From positions 1 to 64,000 of the forward strand of contig JAMPFK010000006.1 in the NCBI GenBank assembly GCA_023664485.1: 64,000 nucleotides of DNA. Direction: 5' to 3'. The notes under the pieces were generated by a model. That model made no database searches and was not told the DNA's origin. It was given only the letters and a program-made list of their open reading frames with translations. Position 1 is the stretch's first letter, and every line of letters begins with the position of its first letter. A program made the translations under genes and the position numbers. This document shows positions 18,186 through 27,875 of the stretch, piece by piece. Origin of the DNA: Bacteroides fragilis. Its GTDB lineage: Bacteria > Bacillota > Clostridia > Lachnospirales > Lachnospiraceae.

Positions 18186-19676
18186 TCAGAATGCTGCCGC
18201 GTTCCAACGCAGTTCTTTCTTAAAATCGCGGATATTGGTATTCTTATCGATAACAACGCTCTCGATACCCATCGCTGCCGCCCAGTCTTCCATCTGCTCC
18301 ACCGTTAAATCGTAAGAGAACGCCGTATGGTGCGCTCCGCCCGCCAGGATCCATGCGGTTGCTCCGATTTCCAGATTCGGCTGCGGCGTCCAGAATGCCG
18401 TACCTACCGGAAGCTTCGGCATGGGCTTCTCCACCTTTTTGCAGTCCACCGCATTGATCAGCAGACGGAACCGCGTGCCTAAGTCTACCAACGAACATGC
18501 GACTGCCGGGCCGGTCCTGGATGTAAAGACGAGACGCGCGGGATCCTCCCGGTTTCCCATAGAGAGCGGGCACACCTTGATGCCGATCTCCCCTTCCGCC
18601 ACAGAAGGACATACCTCTAACATATGCGCCTGCAGAATGCCTTCTTTGCCGGGAACCAGATTGTAGGTATAATCCTCCATCATGGAAGTTCCCTTCGCAT
18701 CCTTCATATCCGCTGTCATCAGCTTCATCAGACGTACCATCGCCGCTACCTTCCAGTCGCCCTCCGCGCCGAATCCATAGCCCTTTTCCATCAGCCGCTG
18801 GATAGAAAGACCGGGTAGCTGCCGCAAGCCGCCCAGCATACCAAAATGCGTAACGACCGCGTGATAATCGTTCTCCGTCAGGAACTTCTCAATACCGATT
18901 TCCTGTCTCGCCTGTACCGCAACATGCTTTTTGAACTCGTCCGGATCTCTTCCTTCGTCGATGATCCGATACTTGCCGTAATATTCGTCTACAAGAGCGT
19001 CTACATCCCCCTGCGGCACCGCATCGACGTATTCTACAAGGTCATTGACGCAGTAATGATCGATTTCCCAGCCGAATTTGATCTGCGCCTCTACCTTATC
19101 GCCTTCCGTTACGGCTACATTGTTCATATTGTCGCCGAAGCGGCACACTCTGACATGAGAGGATTCGATAACGCCGAGAGCAGTCCGCATCCAGCTGCCG
19201 AGCTGTTCCTGTACTCTTTCGGAAGCCCAGTGGCCAACGATAATCTTCCGCTCGATTCCCATGCGGCTTACGATATGTCCGTATTCCCTGTCTCCATGCG
19301 CAGACTGGTTCTCATTCATGAAGTCCATATCGATTGTATCATAAGGAAGCTCTTCATTGAACTGTGTATGCAGATGACAGAGCGGTTTTCTAAATTCTTT
19401 CAGGCCGAGTATCCACATCTTCGCCGGAGAAAAGGTGTGCATCCAGGTAATAACGCCCGCGCACTCCCCGTCATTGTTCGCATCGTTAAAAGTCTTTCTG
19501 ATAGACGCCTGGCCGATCAGTGTCGGTTTCCATACGACCTCAAAAGGAAGTTTCCCGGAAGCGTTCAGCCCTTCCACAATTTTCCGGGAATGCTCCGCCA
19601 CTTTTCTCAGACATTCGTCGCCGTACAGATCCTGTGAACCGGTACAGAACCAGAACTTATAATTTTTATTTTGCAT
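18186..19676 (-). CDS. araA: L-arabinose isomerase
   Basis: A 496-residue Mn-dependent isomerase of L-arabinose to L-ribulose. WFCTGSQDLYGDE at the start, NNDGECAGVITWMHTFSPAKMWI, and the metal-site Glu/His residues in GFGAEGDWK and MLEVCPS are characteristic. It leads the catabolic part of the operon, 160 nt after the permease genes. The ATG has a GAGG-type site. Confidence 0.97.
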   Translation of the reverse strand: MQNKNYKFWFCTGSQDLYGDECLRKVAEHSRKIVEGLNASGKLPFEVVWKPTLIGQASIRKTFNDANNDGECAGVITWMHTFSPAKMWILGLKEFRKPLCHLHTQFNEELPYDTIDMDFMNENQSAHGDREYGHIVSRMGIERKIIVGHWASERVQEQLGSWMRTALGVIESSHVRVCRFGDNMNNVAVTEGDKVEAQIKFGWEIDHYCVNDLVEYVDAVPQGDVDALVDEYYGKYRIIDEGRDPDEFKKHVAVQARQEIGIEKFLTENDYHAVVTHFGMLGGLRQLPGLSIQRLMEKGYGFGAEGDWKVAAMVRLMKLMTADMKDAKGTSMMEDYTYNLVPGKEGILQAHMLEVCPSVAEGEIGIKVCPLSMGNREDPARLVFTSRTGPAVACSLVDLGTRFRLLINAVDCKKVEKPMPKLPVGTAFWTPQPNLEIGATAWILAGGAHHTAFSYDLTVEQMEDWAAAMGIESVVIDKNTNIRDFKKELRWNAAAF

Positions 19677-19835
19677 ATGCTCCTCTCTTTCTGCCGCTTC
19701 TGCAGCTTAACATGATTACCTGCGTGAAAAAGTTTGCAGCGCGCCTTCACGCTTTGAAAAGGCCGCCAAATCGGCAGTCGTTTCTTACCGGCATGGCAGC
19801 CCGTCATTTTTGTTGATAAGGCTCTTCGTCTTTCG

Positions 19836-20882
19836 TTATTTCTTCTTACGCGCCATAACAACGCTCTGAACGATCAGGAACAGACACAGCATAGCCGCGA
19901 TCGTGATTCCCGTCCACCAGGCGTCATCCAGCCCGGCCGATGAAACGATATTCTGAATCGTGCTCAGCGACAGCACGCCGACGAACGTACCGAATATATT
20001 GCCGACGCCGCCCGTCAACATCGTACCGCCGATAATGGAAGAGGCGATCGCGTTCATTTCCGCACCGGTCGCATGAGACGGCGAGCCGGAACCGACGTGC
20101 ATAAAGTAAACAAATCCGCCGATCCCTGCCAGTAATCCGCAAAGCAGATGCGCCAGGAATTTTGTTCTCTTTACATTAATACCTAACATCATTGCGCTCT
20201 GCGCATTTCCGCCGACCGCATAGAACTGGCGGCCGAGCTTCGTCCATTTAAGCATGATGAAAAGAATCGCGACAACAATTAACGCAACGATAACGCCGAT
20301 TTCGATGTAGGCATCGACATAATTTCCGAGCTTGTTGACAGAACCCATGCCAGGTACGGTAATACGGGTTCCCTTCAAAGCAACGAACGACTCGTTCGCC
20401 ACATTGAACGGATCGGTATTTACAATGGTCGTCATACCGCGGGCGAAAAACATGCCGGCCAGCGTAACGATGAAAGGCTGAATCTCCAGATAGGCGATCA
20501 AAAATCCCTGTACAAGGCCAAAAGCAAGCCCGATCGCGATTGCGATCACAATAGCCATAAATACGTTTCCGTCATGAAAGTCCAGATATACCGCACAGCA
20601 CATACAAACGAGCGCGGTAACGCCGCCGACGGAAATATCAATTCCTTTTGTAATCATAACAAGGCTCATACCGCAGGATAAAATAATCAAAGCCGCCTGC
20701 GCATTCAGGATGTTGAAGAATGTCTGCGGTTTCCGGAAGCCGGCTCCCAGAAATACGACTGCGCCGATATACATCAGCAGGAACACAACGATTGTAATCG
20801 TAAGGAGTAGATTCGTATCGGTCATATTTTTAAATTTACTTCCCAATCCGCCGGATGCGGATGTCTTTTTTTCTGATGACAT
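19836..20882 (-). CDS. Sugar ABC transporter permease, YjfF type
   Basis: A 348-residue inner-membrane permease of the RbsC/YjfF family with 8-10 hydrophobic helices and the family segment GKGIDISVGGV (here TKGIDISVGGVTALV) near residue 75. It pairs with the preceding permease to form the channel. The ATG at 20880-20882 has GGAGG 9 nt upstream and overlaps the upstream gene's stop region. Next to araA, the substrate is most likely L-arabinose, perhaps arabinofuranose, by analogy with the galactofuranose importer YtfQRT-YjfF. Confidence 0.88.
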   Translation of the reverse strand: MSSEKKTSASGGLGSKFKNMTDTNLLLTITIVVFLLMYIGAVVFLGAGFRKPQTFFNILNAQAALIILSCGMSLVMITKGIDISVGGVTALVCMCCAVYLDFHDGNVFMAIVIAIAIGLAFGLVQGFLIAYLEIQPFIVTLAGMFFARGMTTIVNTDPFNVANESFVALKGTRITVPGMGSVNKLGNYVDAYIEIGVIVALIVVAILFIMLKWTKLGRQFYAVGGNAQSAMMLGINVKRTKFLAHLLCGLLAGIGGFVYFMHVGSGSPSHATGAEMNAIASSIIGGTMLTGGVGNIFGTFVGVLSLSTIQNIVSSAGLDDAWWTGITIAAMLCLFLIVQSVVMARKKK

Positions 20883-20883
20883 A

Positions 20884-21972
20884 CTAAGCAACCTCCTTCG
20901 TCTGTAATTTCTTCATGGTAGAAGAGAACCATTCTCTTACCACCGGTGCGCTGATAACGACTAAAACGATGACAACGACCGCCTTATACGCCGGAAGCGC
21001 CGTTGATTTCACGTTAAATTTGAACAATGTCGTCGTCAGGAACTGGATAACATAGGCGCCGATAACAGATGCCGTCATGTTGAACTTACCGCCGCCGAGC
21101 GCATTGCCGCCGAGCGCAACCGCCAGAATGGCATCCATCTCAATATCCTTCGCGATAACGGAATAATTGATCGACGAAACGCGGCTCGTCTTGATCAGCC
21201 CGACAACCGCTACGCACAGGCCGAGAATAACGAAAGAAATCACCTTAATGACCTGCGGATTCAATCCGTTCAATCTGGAAGAGCTCTCGTTAATGCCGAC
21301 CGCCTGCGTATACAATCTGAGGTTCGTAAACTTCAGCACGAGCCCGATCACGATCATACAGATAATCGCGATAAAGAACGGCGTCGGAACCGGAATGCCC
21401 GGTATAAAACCGCCGAAATATCCGAAAGAAGGATCGTTGACGATCGGAAGCTCGTTGTTATTGATCCATGCCGCGATCGAACGGCCCGCCGTATAGAGAA
21501 TCAGCGTCGCGACCATCGGCTGTATCTTGAAATATGCTACCAGTACGCCGTTAAATGCGCCGCACAGCATCGCAACAAGACAGCTTACGAGAAAAGCGAC
21601 GATGATGGGAGCCTGCAAGGTCTCCGGACGGGTGTTCTGCCCGCAGAGTACGCGCAGCAGCGCGCTGCCGGCAATCGCTACCGCCGCGCCGACGCTGATA
21701 TCCTGTCCGCCGGAAGCCGCCGTAACGAGTGTCATGCCGATCGCCAGAATCGCAACTTCCGAACCGGAATCCAGAATCGTCATCAGATAACCTGACAGAA
21801 CCGGATTGCCCATATTGTTATAGCCCAATGTAATCTTAAAGAATCCCGGATCGGCAATCAGATTAAACAAAGCGAGCAAAAGCAGCGCCGCTAACGGAAT
21901 AAAAATCTGGTTTCTGAAAATCTTCGTGAAATTATTTCCATTATTTGGTTTTTTCAATTCCTTTGTTCCCAT
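20884..21972 (-). CDS. Sugar ABC transporter permease, YtfT type
   Basis: A 362-residue permease of the RbsC family with the GGQDISVGAAVAI signature near residue 90 and multiple transmembrane helices. It starts immediately after the ATPase gene with a GGAGGTGA site. It should form a heterodimeric channel with the downstream permease. Confidence 0.88.
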   Translation of the reverse strand: MGTKELKKPNNGNNFTKIFRNQIFIPLAALLLLALFNLIADPGFFKITLGYNNMGNPVLSGYLMTILDSGSEVAILAIGMTLVTAASGGQDISVGAAVAIAGSALLRVLCGQNTRPETLQAPIIVAFLVSCLVAMLCGAFNGVLVAYFKIQPMVATLILYTAGRSIAAWINNNELPIVNDPSFGYFGGFIPGIPVPTPFFIAIICMIVIGLVLKFTNLRLYTQAVGINESSSRLNGLNPQVIKVISFVILGLCVAVVGLIKTSRVSSINYSVIAKDIEMDAILAVALGGNALGGGKFNMTASVIGAYVIQFLTTTLFKFNVKSTALPAYKAVVVIVLVVISAPVVREWFSSTMKKLQTKEVA

Positions 21973-23490
21973 TTATCTGTCACCTCCGGCAATGGTATTC
22001 ATAATCGTTGTCTGATTCAGTTCGTCACCGGAAAGCTCGCCTACGACCTTACGGTCCCTCATAACGATCAGCCTTGAGCAGGTACGCAGCATTTCGTCCA
22101 TTTCGGAAGAAATAAAGGTAACGCTCATGCCTTCCGATGCCAGTTTTAATACCAGCTTCTGGATGTCTACCTTCGTTCCGACGTCGATACCGCGCGTCGG
22201 CTCATCCAGAATCAGATAATCCGGATGGGTCAGCAGCCAGCGGGCCAGAATGACTTTCTGCTGATTGCCGCCGGAAAGCGATTTGATCGGCGTATCAGCG
22301 GAAGCCGTTTTGATGCTGAGCAGCTTGATATATTCATCCGCAAATTTATTGGCCTCAGCCTTCGAGAAAGGTTTAAAGAATCCTTTTAATACCTGCTGTG
22401 CAAGAATCAGGTTATCGCGCACGGACAGTTCGCCGACAATACCGTCGATCTTACGATCCTCCGGCAGATAGGCGATTCCGTTCCGCATCGCGTCGATCGG
22501 CCTGGAAATCTTAATGTCTTTCCCATCCTTCTTCACCTTGCCGCCGGTCACTCTGTCAGCGCCAAAGATAGCACGGACGCTCTCGCTCCTGCCCGAACCG
22601 AGCAGACCGGTAAAGCCGTTCACCTCTCCCTTATCGATATGGAAATTAAACGGCTTGATTCCCGCGTCACTGACAAGCCCTTCCGCCTCGAAGACGGGCG
22701 CCGTATCCTTCTTTCTCTCATATGCCTTCTGGCCGCTCTGAATATCCGCCATATCGTCGAGCTCTTTTCCGAGCATCGCGGAAACGAGCTTCACACGCGG
22801 CAGATCTTTAATTTCATATTCTCCTACCAGTTTTCCGTCGCGCATGACGGTAATTCTGTCACAGATCTCATATACCTGATCCAGAAAATGCGTAACGAAA
22901 ATAATGCCGACGCCTCTTTTTTTCAGGTCGCGCATCAGCTTAAACAGCTTCGCGACTTCCTGCTCATCCAGAGAAGATGTCGGTTCATCAAGAATCAGCA
23001 CCTTACAGTCCATATCTACCGCGCGGGCGATCGCGATCATCTGCTGGACCGCAATCGAACAGCTCTCAAGCTGCTGCGTCGCCGTCGCCGGTATCTCCAA
23101 TGACTGCAAGATTTTCTCCGTATCGGCATTCATCTTCTTCCAGTTCTGATAAACGCCCTCGGTCCTTCCTATGTACATATTCTCTGCGACCGAAAGATTC
23201 GGGCACAGCGTGATTTCCTGATATACAGTGCTGATGCCCACCTTCTGCGCATCCTGCGGCGAACGTATCGACGCCGCCTTCCCTTCCAGCGAAATGATCC
23301 CTTCATCCTTTACATAACCGGAAACTCCGGTCAGGACCTTAATCAGAGTCGATTTTCCGGCGCCGTTCTCGCCCATCAGCGCATGAACCTCTCCTGCGCG
23401 CAGCGTAAAATCGACCCCCTGTAATGCGCGCACGCCGGGAAAGCTCTTATGAATGTTCCTCATTTCCAGTAAAGCGCTTTCTTTCCCCAC
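21973..23490 (-). CDS. Sugar ABC transporter ATPase, YtfR/MglA type (two nucleotide-binding domains)
   Basis: A 505-residue double ATPase. The first domain has GENGAGKSTLIKVLTG and LDEPTSSLDEQE. The second has GLLGSGRSESVRAIFGA (a degenerate Walker A, usual for this family), LSGGNQQKVILARWL and LDEPTRGIDVG. I prefer the GTG at 23488-23490, 8 nt after GGAGG, over the GTG nine bases upstream that overlaps the ribosome site. It energises the two adjoining permeases. Confidence 0.92.
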   Translation of the reverse strand: MGKESALLEMRNIHKSFPGVRALQGVDFTLRAGEVHALMGENGAGKSTLIKVLTGVSGYVKDEGIISLEGKAASIRSPQDAQKVGISTVYQEITLCPNLSVAENMYIGRTEGVYQNWKKMNADTEKILQSLEIPATATQQLESCSIAVQQMIAIARAVDMDCKVLILDEPTSSLDEQEVAKLFKLMRDLKKRGVGIIFVTHFLDQVYEICDRITVMRDGKLVGEYEIKDLPRVKLVSAMLGKELDDMADIQSGQKAYERKKDTAPVFEAEGLVSDAGIKPFNFHIDKGEVNGFTGLLGSGRSESVRAIFGADRVTGGKVKKDGKDIKISRPIDAMRNGIAYLPEDRKIDGIVGELSVRDNLILAQQVLKGFFKPFSKAEANKFADEYIKLLSIKTASADTPIKSLSGGNQQKVILARWLLTHPDYLILDEPTRGIDVGTKVDIQKLVLKLASEGMSVTFISSEMDEMLRTCSRLIVMRDRKVVGELSGDELNQTTIMNTIAGGDR

Positions 23491-23609
23491 TAAGTCCACC
23501 TCCTGTTATTTTTCTTCCGACAAATAAGACGCGGTGCAGGACTATATTCTACGCTGCGCCGCGCCCTATCGCCGTTATTCCTATAAGCTATTCCTGCTTA
23601 AATGACAAC

Positions 23610-24689
23610 TTAGATACCATAATTTGCAACATCATCCGCTGTGATCGTTGTAGCGTCGAAGCCCTTCTCATCCATGATGATCGTCTTCTCGGAAAGAGAA
23701 CCGCCGCCTTCTAATGTCTTGATGATATCGCTGATATAAGAGGACTGGAACGGGTTACACTGTCCGTCGTAATTCCAGTTACCGTCAAGCAGCTCCTGAA
23801 GAGCCCACTGGTTACAGTCAAATCCCATGATAATAACATCGCCGTCAACGCCGTGAGAGATGTTCGCGCTGTCAAGCGCCGCTACCGCGCCTCTTGCCAT
23901 ATCGTCATTCTCTGCATAAATTACGTTAAAAGATGTACCGGAATCGATCACGGACTGAACGATCTGCTGAGCTGTCTCCGCATTCCACTCTGCCGTCTGC
24001 TGTGTAACAATGTTCCATCCTTCGGATGCTGCCGTATCGGTGAGCGCGCCTGAACGCCCAACCTGCGCCGCAGAACCCATGAGGCCCTGAATATGGATGA
24101 TGTTATATTCACTGAGACCCTGGCTCTTCAACCAGTCAACTGCCGTCTGGCCTTCCTTATCCATATCGGATACGATGGAACCTTCATAAAGGCTCTCGTC
24201 CGCATCGATTACACGGTCGAACAGGATAACCCTTACGCCTGCGTCCTGCGCATCCTGCAAAGTAGAATCCCAGCCCGCTGTGCCAGCTGCGGAAAGGAGA
24301 AGATAATCAACGCCGTCCTGAATGAACTTCTGCGCCGCTGCGATCTGCTCGTCATTCTCGTTGCTGTAAGCGAAGGATGCGTCGTAACCGTTCTCTTCTG
24401 TAAAGGTTGCTTTCAGATCCTTATCATTCGCCGTACGATAACCGGACTCGTTCGGGTCGTTGTTGATGATACCGACTTTGATAAGCTCGCCTGATCCTGC
24501 GGATGTATCCGCCGCCGCATCGGTTGATGCCGCTGTGTCTGTCGATGCCGCCGTATCGGTTGATGCCGCCGTATCATTTGTCGCTGCCGTGTCTGTTGAC
24601 GCCGCTGTGCTGCCGCTGTTTCCACATCCGGTAACAGCCGCCGCTACCATTGCAAGGCTAAGTACCATGCTGACTAACTTCTTTTTCAT
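23610..24689 (-). CDS. Sugar-binding lipoprotein, YtfQ-like
   Basis: A 359-residue exported lipoprotein: basic start, hydrophobic segment and lipobox AVTGC, then a periplasmic-binding-protein fold of the YtfQ/RbsB type (VGIINNDPNESGYRTANDKDL onward). Directly after the lipid Cys lies a flexible linker of five TAASTD-like hexapeptides encoded by 18-bp tandem repeats. Of two in-frame ATGs, the second (24687-24689) is better spaced from AGGAGG. It is first in the importer operon and has its own promoter and divergent repressor gene upstream. Confidence 0.93.
   Translation of the reverse strand: MKKKLVSMVLSLAMVAAAVTGCGNSGSTAASTDTAATNDTAASTDTAASTDTAASTDAAADTSAGSGELIKVGIINNDPNESGYRTANDKDLKATFTEENGYDASFAYSNENDEQIAAAQKFIQDGVDYLLLSAAGTAGWDSTLQDAQDAGVRVILFDRVIDADESLYEGSIVSDMDKEGQTAVDWLKSQGLSEYNIIHIQGLMGSAAQVGRSGALTDTAASEGWNIVTQQTAEWNAETAQQIVQSVIDSGTSFNVIYAENDDMARGAVAALDSANISHGVDGDVIIMGFDCNQWALQELLDGNWNYDGQCNPFQSSYISDIIKTLEGGGSLSEKTIIMDEKGFDATTITADDVANYGI
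24519..24608 (-). repeat. 18-bp in-frame tandem repeats in the lipoprotein linker
   Basis: Five imperfect 18-bp units encode TAASTD, TAATND and three further TAASTD hexapeptides. Slippage would lengthen or shorten the tether between membrane and binding domain without changing frame. Confidence 0.75.
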
Positions 24690-24747
24690 TTTCATATCCT
24701 CCTTCTGTTTTGCGTAAGAACCCGCATGGGTCATTCTTACTGTCTAA

Positions 24748-24776
24748 ACTCTAACAGAAATGAAAAGCTTTTTCAA
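24748..24776 (-). promoter_or_regulatory. Sigma-A promoter of the sugar importer/ara operon
   Basis: Minus-strand TTGAAA (24771-24776), a 17-bp spacer and TAGAGT (24748-24753) with extended TGT. It lies about 60 bp before the lipoprotein start. Confidence 0.75.
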
Positions 24777-24786
24777 GCTTTTTTCG

Positions 24787-24856
24787 TTGTATTAACCGAT
24801 TTAATCGCTTTTGATAATACAAATTTTGTCATAAAAGGAATTATTTCAATACAAAT
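24787..24856. promoter_or_regulatory. Candidate AraR operator half-sites
   Basis: AATACAAAT occurs at 24816-24824 and 24848-24856, and its inverted form TTGTATT at 24787-24793, just upstream of the importer promoter and in front of the divergent regulator. They resemble halves of the known AraR operator (ATTTGTACGTACAAAT). The rest of this 460-bp gap is AT-rich with no further feature that I can support. Confidence 0.45.
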
Positions 24857-25150
24857 TCAAAATTTTTACAAAATTTTATGATTTCTTTTCCATTTTTGTT
24901 CGATTTTTTCCTTTTCATCGGATTTACGCACGGAAAATAATCTGTTTTTCACAGGCAATACTTCTACGGAACGATGAAAAAGCGGTTTTTTTACTTTATC
25001 CCGGTACGGCCATCATAATTTTTTATCCCCGTAATTATCAAAACCACTTAAACTTAAAGAAAAAATATGATATTTTTATAAAAGATATCTCAAACGGGAA
25101 AAAGAAACGGCCGCAATTTGAATGGCCGGGGAAGGGAAGCGAATCGGACG

Positions 25151-26236
25151 ATGGAAATAAAATACAGACAGCTCGCCGAAACTTTGAAAGAGAAACTGGA
25201 AAACGACATACGGCGGGGAATCTATAAACTCCCCACAGAAAAAGAGCTGTGCGCGCAGTTCCAGGTCAGCCGCCAGACCGTCCGCTCAGCGCTCCTGCTC
25301 CTTTCACAGGAAGGGCTGATTTCCAGGAAACAGGGCAGCGGTTCTTACGCCACCGGCCTTCTTCCGAATGCGGGAAGGAACCGCGTTGCAATCCTGCTCT
25401 CCTCCGATATGGAATATATTTTCCCCTCGCTGCTTGGCGATCTGGAAACATTTTTATCCCATGAGGGATATTCCGTTTCCGTTTTTATCACGCATAACCG
25501 GACCGATGTAGAACGCGGCATCCTGCAGTCTCTTACGGAAGCGCCTCCGCGCGGGCTGATCGCCGAGCCTTCCCGTTCCGGCCTCCCGACGCCGAACTTC
25601 GATCTATACGAAAAACTTTCCGCCAAGGGCGCCAATATCATATTCTTCCACGGCTATTATTCCAATCTTCCGCCCTGCTCTTATGTCAAAGACGACAATT
25701 ATTCCGGAGGCGCCGCGCTCGGCCGGTTCCTGACAGAGCGGCGGCACAGACAGATCGCGGGGATTTTCCAGCTCGATACGATTCAGGGACAGGAGCGCCA
25801 TCTCGGCTTCACACGCGCCATGCTGGAAGCCGGGCTTCCCATCGATGAAGACACGGTCGCGTGGTTCACGACCGAACAGCTCGTCCGCCTTGAGGCGAAG
25901 CAGGATACCCGCTTCCTGTCGGACTTCATCCAGAGAAATCTCGGTTCCTGTTCCGCCGTCATCTGCCATAACGACGAAATCGCCTACTGGCTGATCAAAG
26001 AACTCTCCTATGCCGGCCTCCATGTACCGAAAGATATCAGTATCGTGAGCTTTGACAACAGCTATCTGAGCGAGCTGTCCGTCCCCGGTCTGACCTCGCT
26101 TTCCCACGAGCCGCACGAAATGGCCGCAGCCGCGGTCTCCCTCCTGATGAAAAAAATGCAGGGACAGAACGCGGTATCGATGCAGCTTCCCTGGAAGCTT
26201 GTCGAGCGCGGAAGCGTACTGCCCTTTACGGATTAA
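25151..26236 (+). CDS. araR: AraR-like repressor (GntR DNA-binding domain plus LacI-type sugar-binding domain)
   Basis: A 361-residue transcription factor. Residues 1-75 are a GntR winged helix (LPTEKELCAQFQVSRQTVRSALLLLSQEGLISRKQGSGSY), followed by a LacI/GalR-type effector domain (RVAILLSSDMEYIFPSLLGDLE, VCHNDEIAYWLIKEL, ISIVSFDNSYLSEL). This hybrid is the AraR plan of Firmicutes. It is divergent from the arabinose importer operon and probably represses it in the absence of L-arabinose. The ATG at 25151 is chosen over a TTG 33 nt upstream; its ribosome site is weak. Confidence 0.85.
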   Translation: MEIKYRQLAETLKEKLENDIRRGIYKLPTEKELCAQFQVSRQTVRSALLLLSQEGLISRKQGSGSYATGLLPNAGRNRVAILLSSDMEYIFPSLLGDLETFLSHEGYSVSVFITHNRTDVERGILQSLTEAPPRGLIAEPSRSGLPTPNFDLYEKLSAKGANIIFFHGYYSNLPPCSYVKDDNYSGGAALGRFLTERRHRQIAGIFQLDTIQGQERHLGFTRAMLEAGLPIDEDTVAWFTTEQLVRLEAKQDTRFLSDFIQRNLGSCSAVICHNDEIAYWLIKELSYAGLHVPKDISIVSFDNSYLSELSVPGLTSLSHEPHEMAAAAVSLLMKKMQGQNAVSMQLPWKLVERGSVLPFTD

Positions 26237-27864
26237 TCCGCTCCCGCCGCACGATATTCCCTGGGTGTACAGCCCTGTGTTTTCTTAAAAACAAAGCTGA
26301 AATAATGCGGGTTTTTATAGCCCACCGCGAGCGCGATCTCATTAGAACGCATTTCCGTCTCCCGCAGCAGGCTTTTCGCCTTTTCCATGCGCTTACGCGT
26401 TACATATTCCACAAAAGTCATCTGCATTTCCTGGCTGAACATGGCGCTGAAATAAGCAGGGCTGATTTCCTGCGCCGCCGCCGTCTCATTGAGAGATAAG
26501 CTTTCCCGCATATAATTTTCTTCAATATATTCCAGGGACTTCTTCAACGCCTTTTTGCTCTGGCTTTCATTCTCCCGGTCGCGGAAAGCAATCGCCTGCG
26601 CCAGCATTTCTTCCGCATACTGCCGCATGTTTTCCAGGCTGATTTCCATCTCCTGCAGATTCTCCTCCCGGACATTCTGTAAAAACTCCTGCTGCGTTAC
26701 GCCGAGCTTTTCCACATAGGAAAGCGCCGCGAAACGCACGTTGAGCAGCGTATAGTCCCAGAAAATCCGGGATTTCAACGCCTGATCCATCCCTCTTAGA
26801 AAGTTGCTGACGAACTCCCCGGTCTCCTCCTTCTGCCCCTTCGCCAGAAAGCTTCTGATCAGCTCCGGACCGGTCTTATTCATATCGACGACTTTTAACG
26901 CTTCCTGTCCGTCCGCCGGATCCAGCCCTTCCGCCCGCTTTTCGGACAGGATATGCTTCGACGGCTCGAAGAAGCGATAGTTAAAAACATGATTCAGTTT
27001 CCGGTAACAGTCGGAAAGCTGGCTGAAACGCTCCACCGGACTGCCGGCAGCCGCATACCAGTCTGTCTCCTCTTCGTACTGCGCGCAGATCTGACCGATG
27101 CCCTCCAGACATTTATCCGTCCGCTCCGCGATGTTCTCCTTTTCCCCCTTGATCATGATGCCGTAAATATTAACGTTCCATCGGAACGCCAGGTAGTAAC
27201 CGGAAAAGCGCATGAGAAAGCGCATCAGCTCCTCATAACATTTCTGACAGGCTTCTCCTGCCCTCTGCAGGCCCGCCTTTTCCTGCACATCGATCAGGAC
27301 CAGATTATAAAAAGGCGCATTGATATCCAGAGAATGCTTCTGCGCCTCCTCGTAGATTTCCTGCACGGGCAGCTGCCCGGCGAATACCTTTTCAAAAAAA
27401 GTCCGCAGAAAAAACTGTTCATATTCGTGCATATCATCCTGATATTTGCGGAGATAGTTCTTCTGTTCCTGTTCCAGCTCGATTTTTTCCTTTACTTCCG
27501 TCAGCGCCTTCTGGAGAGTGCGCCTCGTGACCGGTTTAAGCAGATACTGGTCTACTCCCTCCCTTATGGCCTGCCTCGCGTATTCAAAATCGTCATATCC
27601 GCTGATGATAATGATTTTCATCTCCGGGAATTCCTGTCCCACGATATGGCTGAGCGTCAAACCGTCCATGAAAGGCATTTTAATATCCGTGATCAGCACA
27701 TCCGGCCGAGTCTTTCGGATCAGCGGCAGGGCCATCTCCCCGTCGCCCGCCTCCCCGACGAACTGATATCCGAACTGCTGCCACGGAATATTATCCCGCA
27801 GCCCCTCTCTGACAACGCTTTCATCCTCCGCCAAAAAAACCTTCAACGCCATTTCCGCACCCAT
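26233..27864 (-). CDS. AraC-type response regulator, YesN-like
   Basis: A 543-residue regulator. The receiver domain (residues 1-125) has acidic residues LAEDES, the phospho-acceptor in DVLITDIKMPFMDG and the K of LLKPV. A long central helical region follows, and the C-terminal 100 residues form an AraC DNA-binding domain ending YFSFVFKKTQGCTPREYR. It should be the output of the neighbouring kinase, probably acting on the sugar importer. Its 3' end overlaps the convergent araR gene by 4 nt. An ATG 12 nt further in is an alternative start. Confidence 0.9.
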   Translation of the reverse strand: MGAEMALKVFLAEDESVVREGLRDNIPWQQFGYQFVGEAGDGEMALPLIRKTRPDVLITDIKMPFMDGLTLSHIVGQEFPEMKIIIISGYDDFEYARQAIREGVDQYLLKPVTRRTLQKALTEVKEKIELEQEQKNYLRKYQDDMHEYEQFFLRTFFEKVFAGQLPVQEIYEEAQKHSLDINAPFYNLVLIDVQEKAGLQRAGEACQKCYEELMRFLMRFSGYYLAFRWNVNIYGIMIKGEKENIAERTDKCLEGIGQICAQYEEETDWYAAAGSPVERFSQLSDCYRKLNHVFNYRFFEPSKHILSEKRAEGLDPADGQEALKVVDMNKTGPELIRSFLAKGQKEETGEFVSNFLRGMDQALKSRIFWDYTLLNVRFAALSYVEKLGVTQQEFLQNVREENLQEMEISLENMRQYAEEMLAQAIAFRDRENESQSKKALKKSLEYIEENYMRESLSLNETAAAQEISPAYFSAMFSQEMQMTFVEYVTRKRMEKAKSLLRETEMRSNEIALAVGYKNPHYFSFVFKKTQGCTPREYRAAGAD

Positions 27865-27875
27865 GCCCTTTTCCC

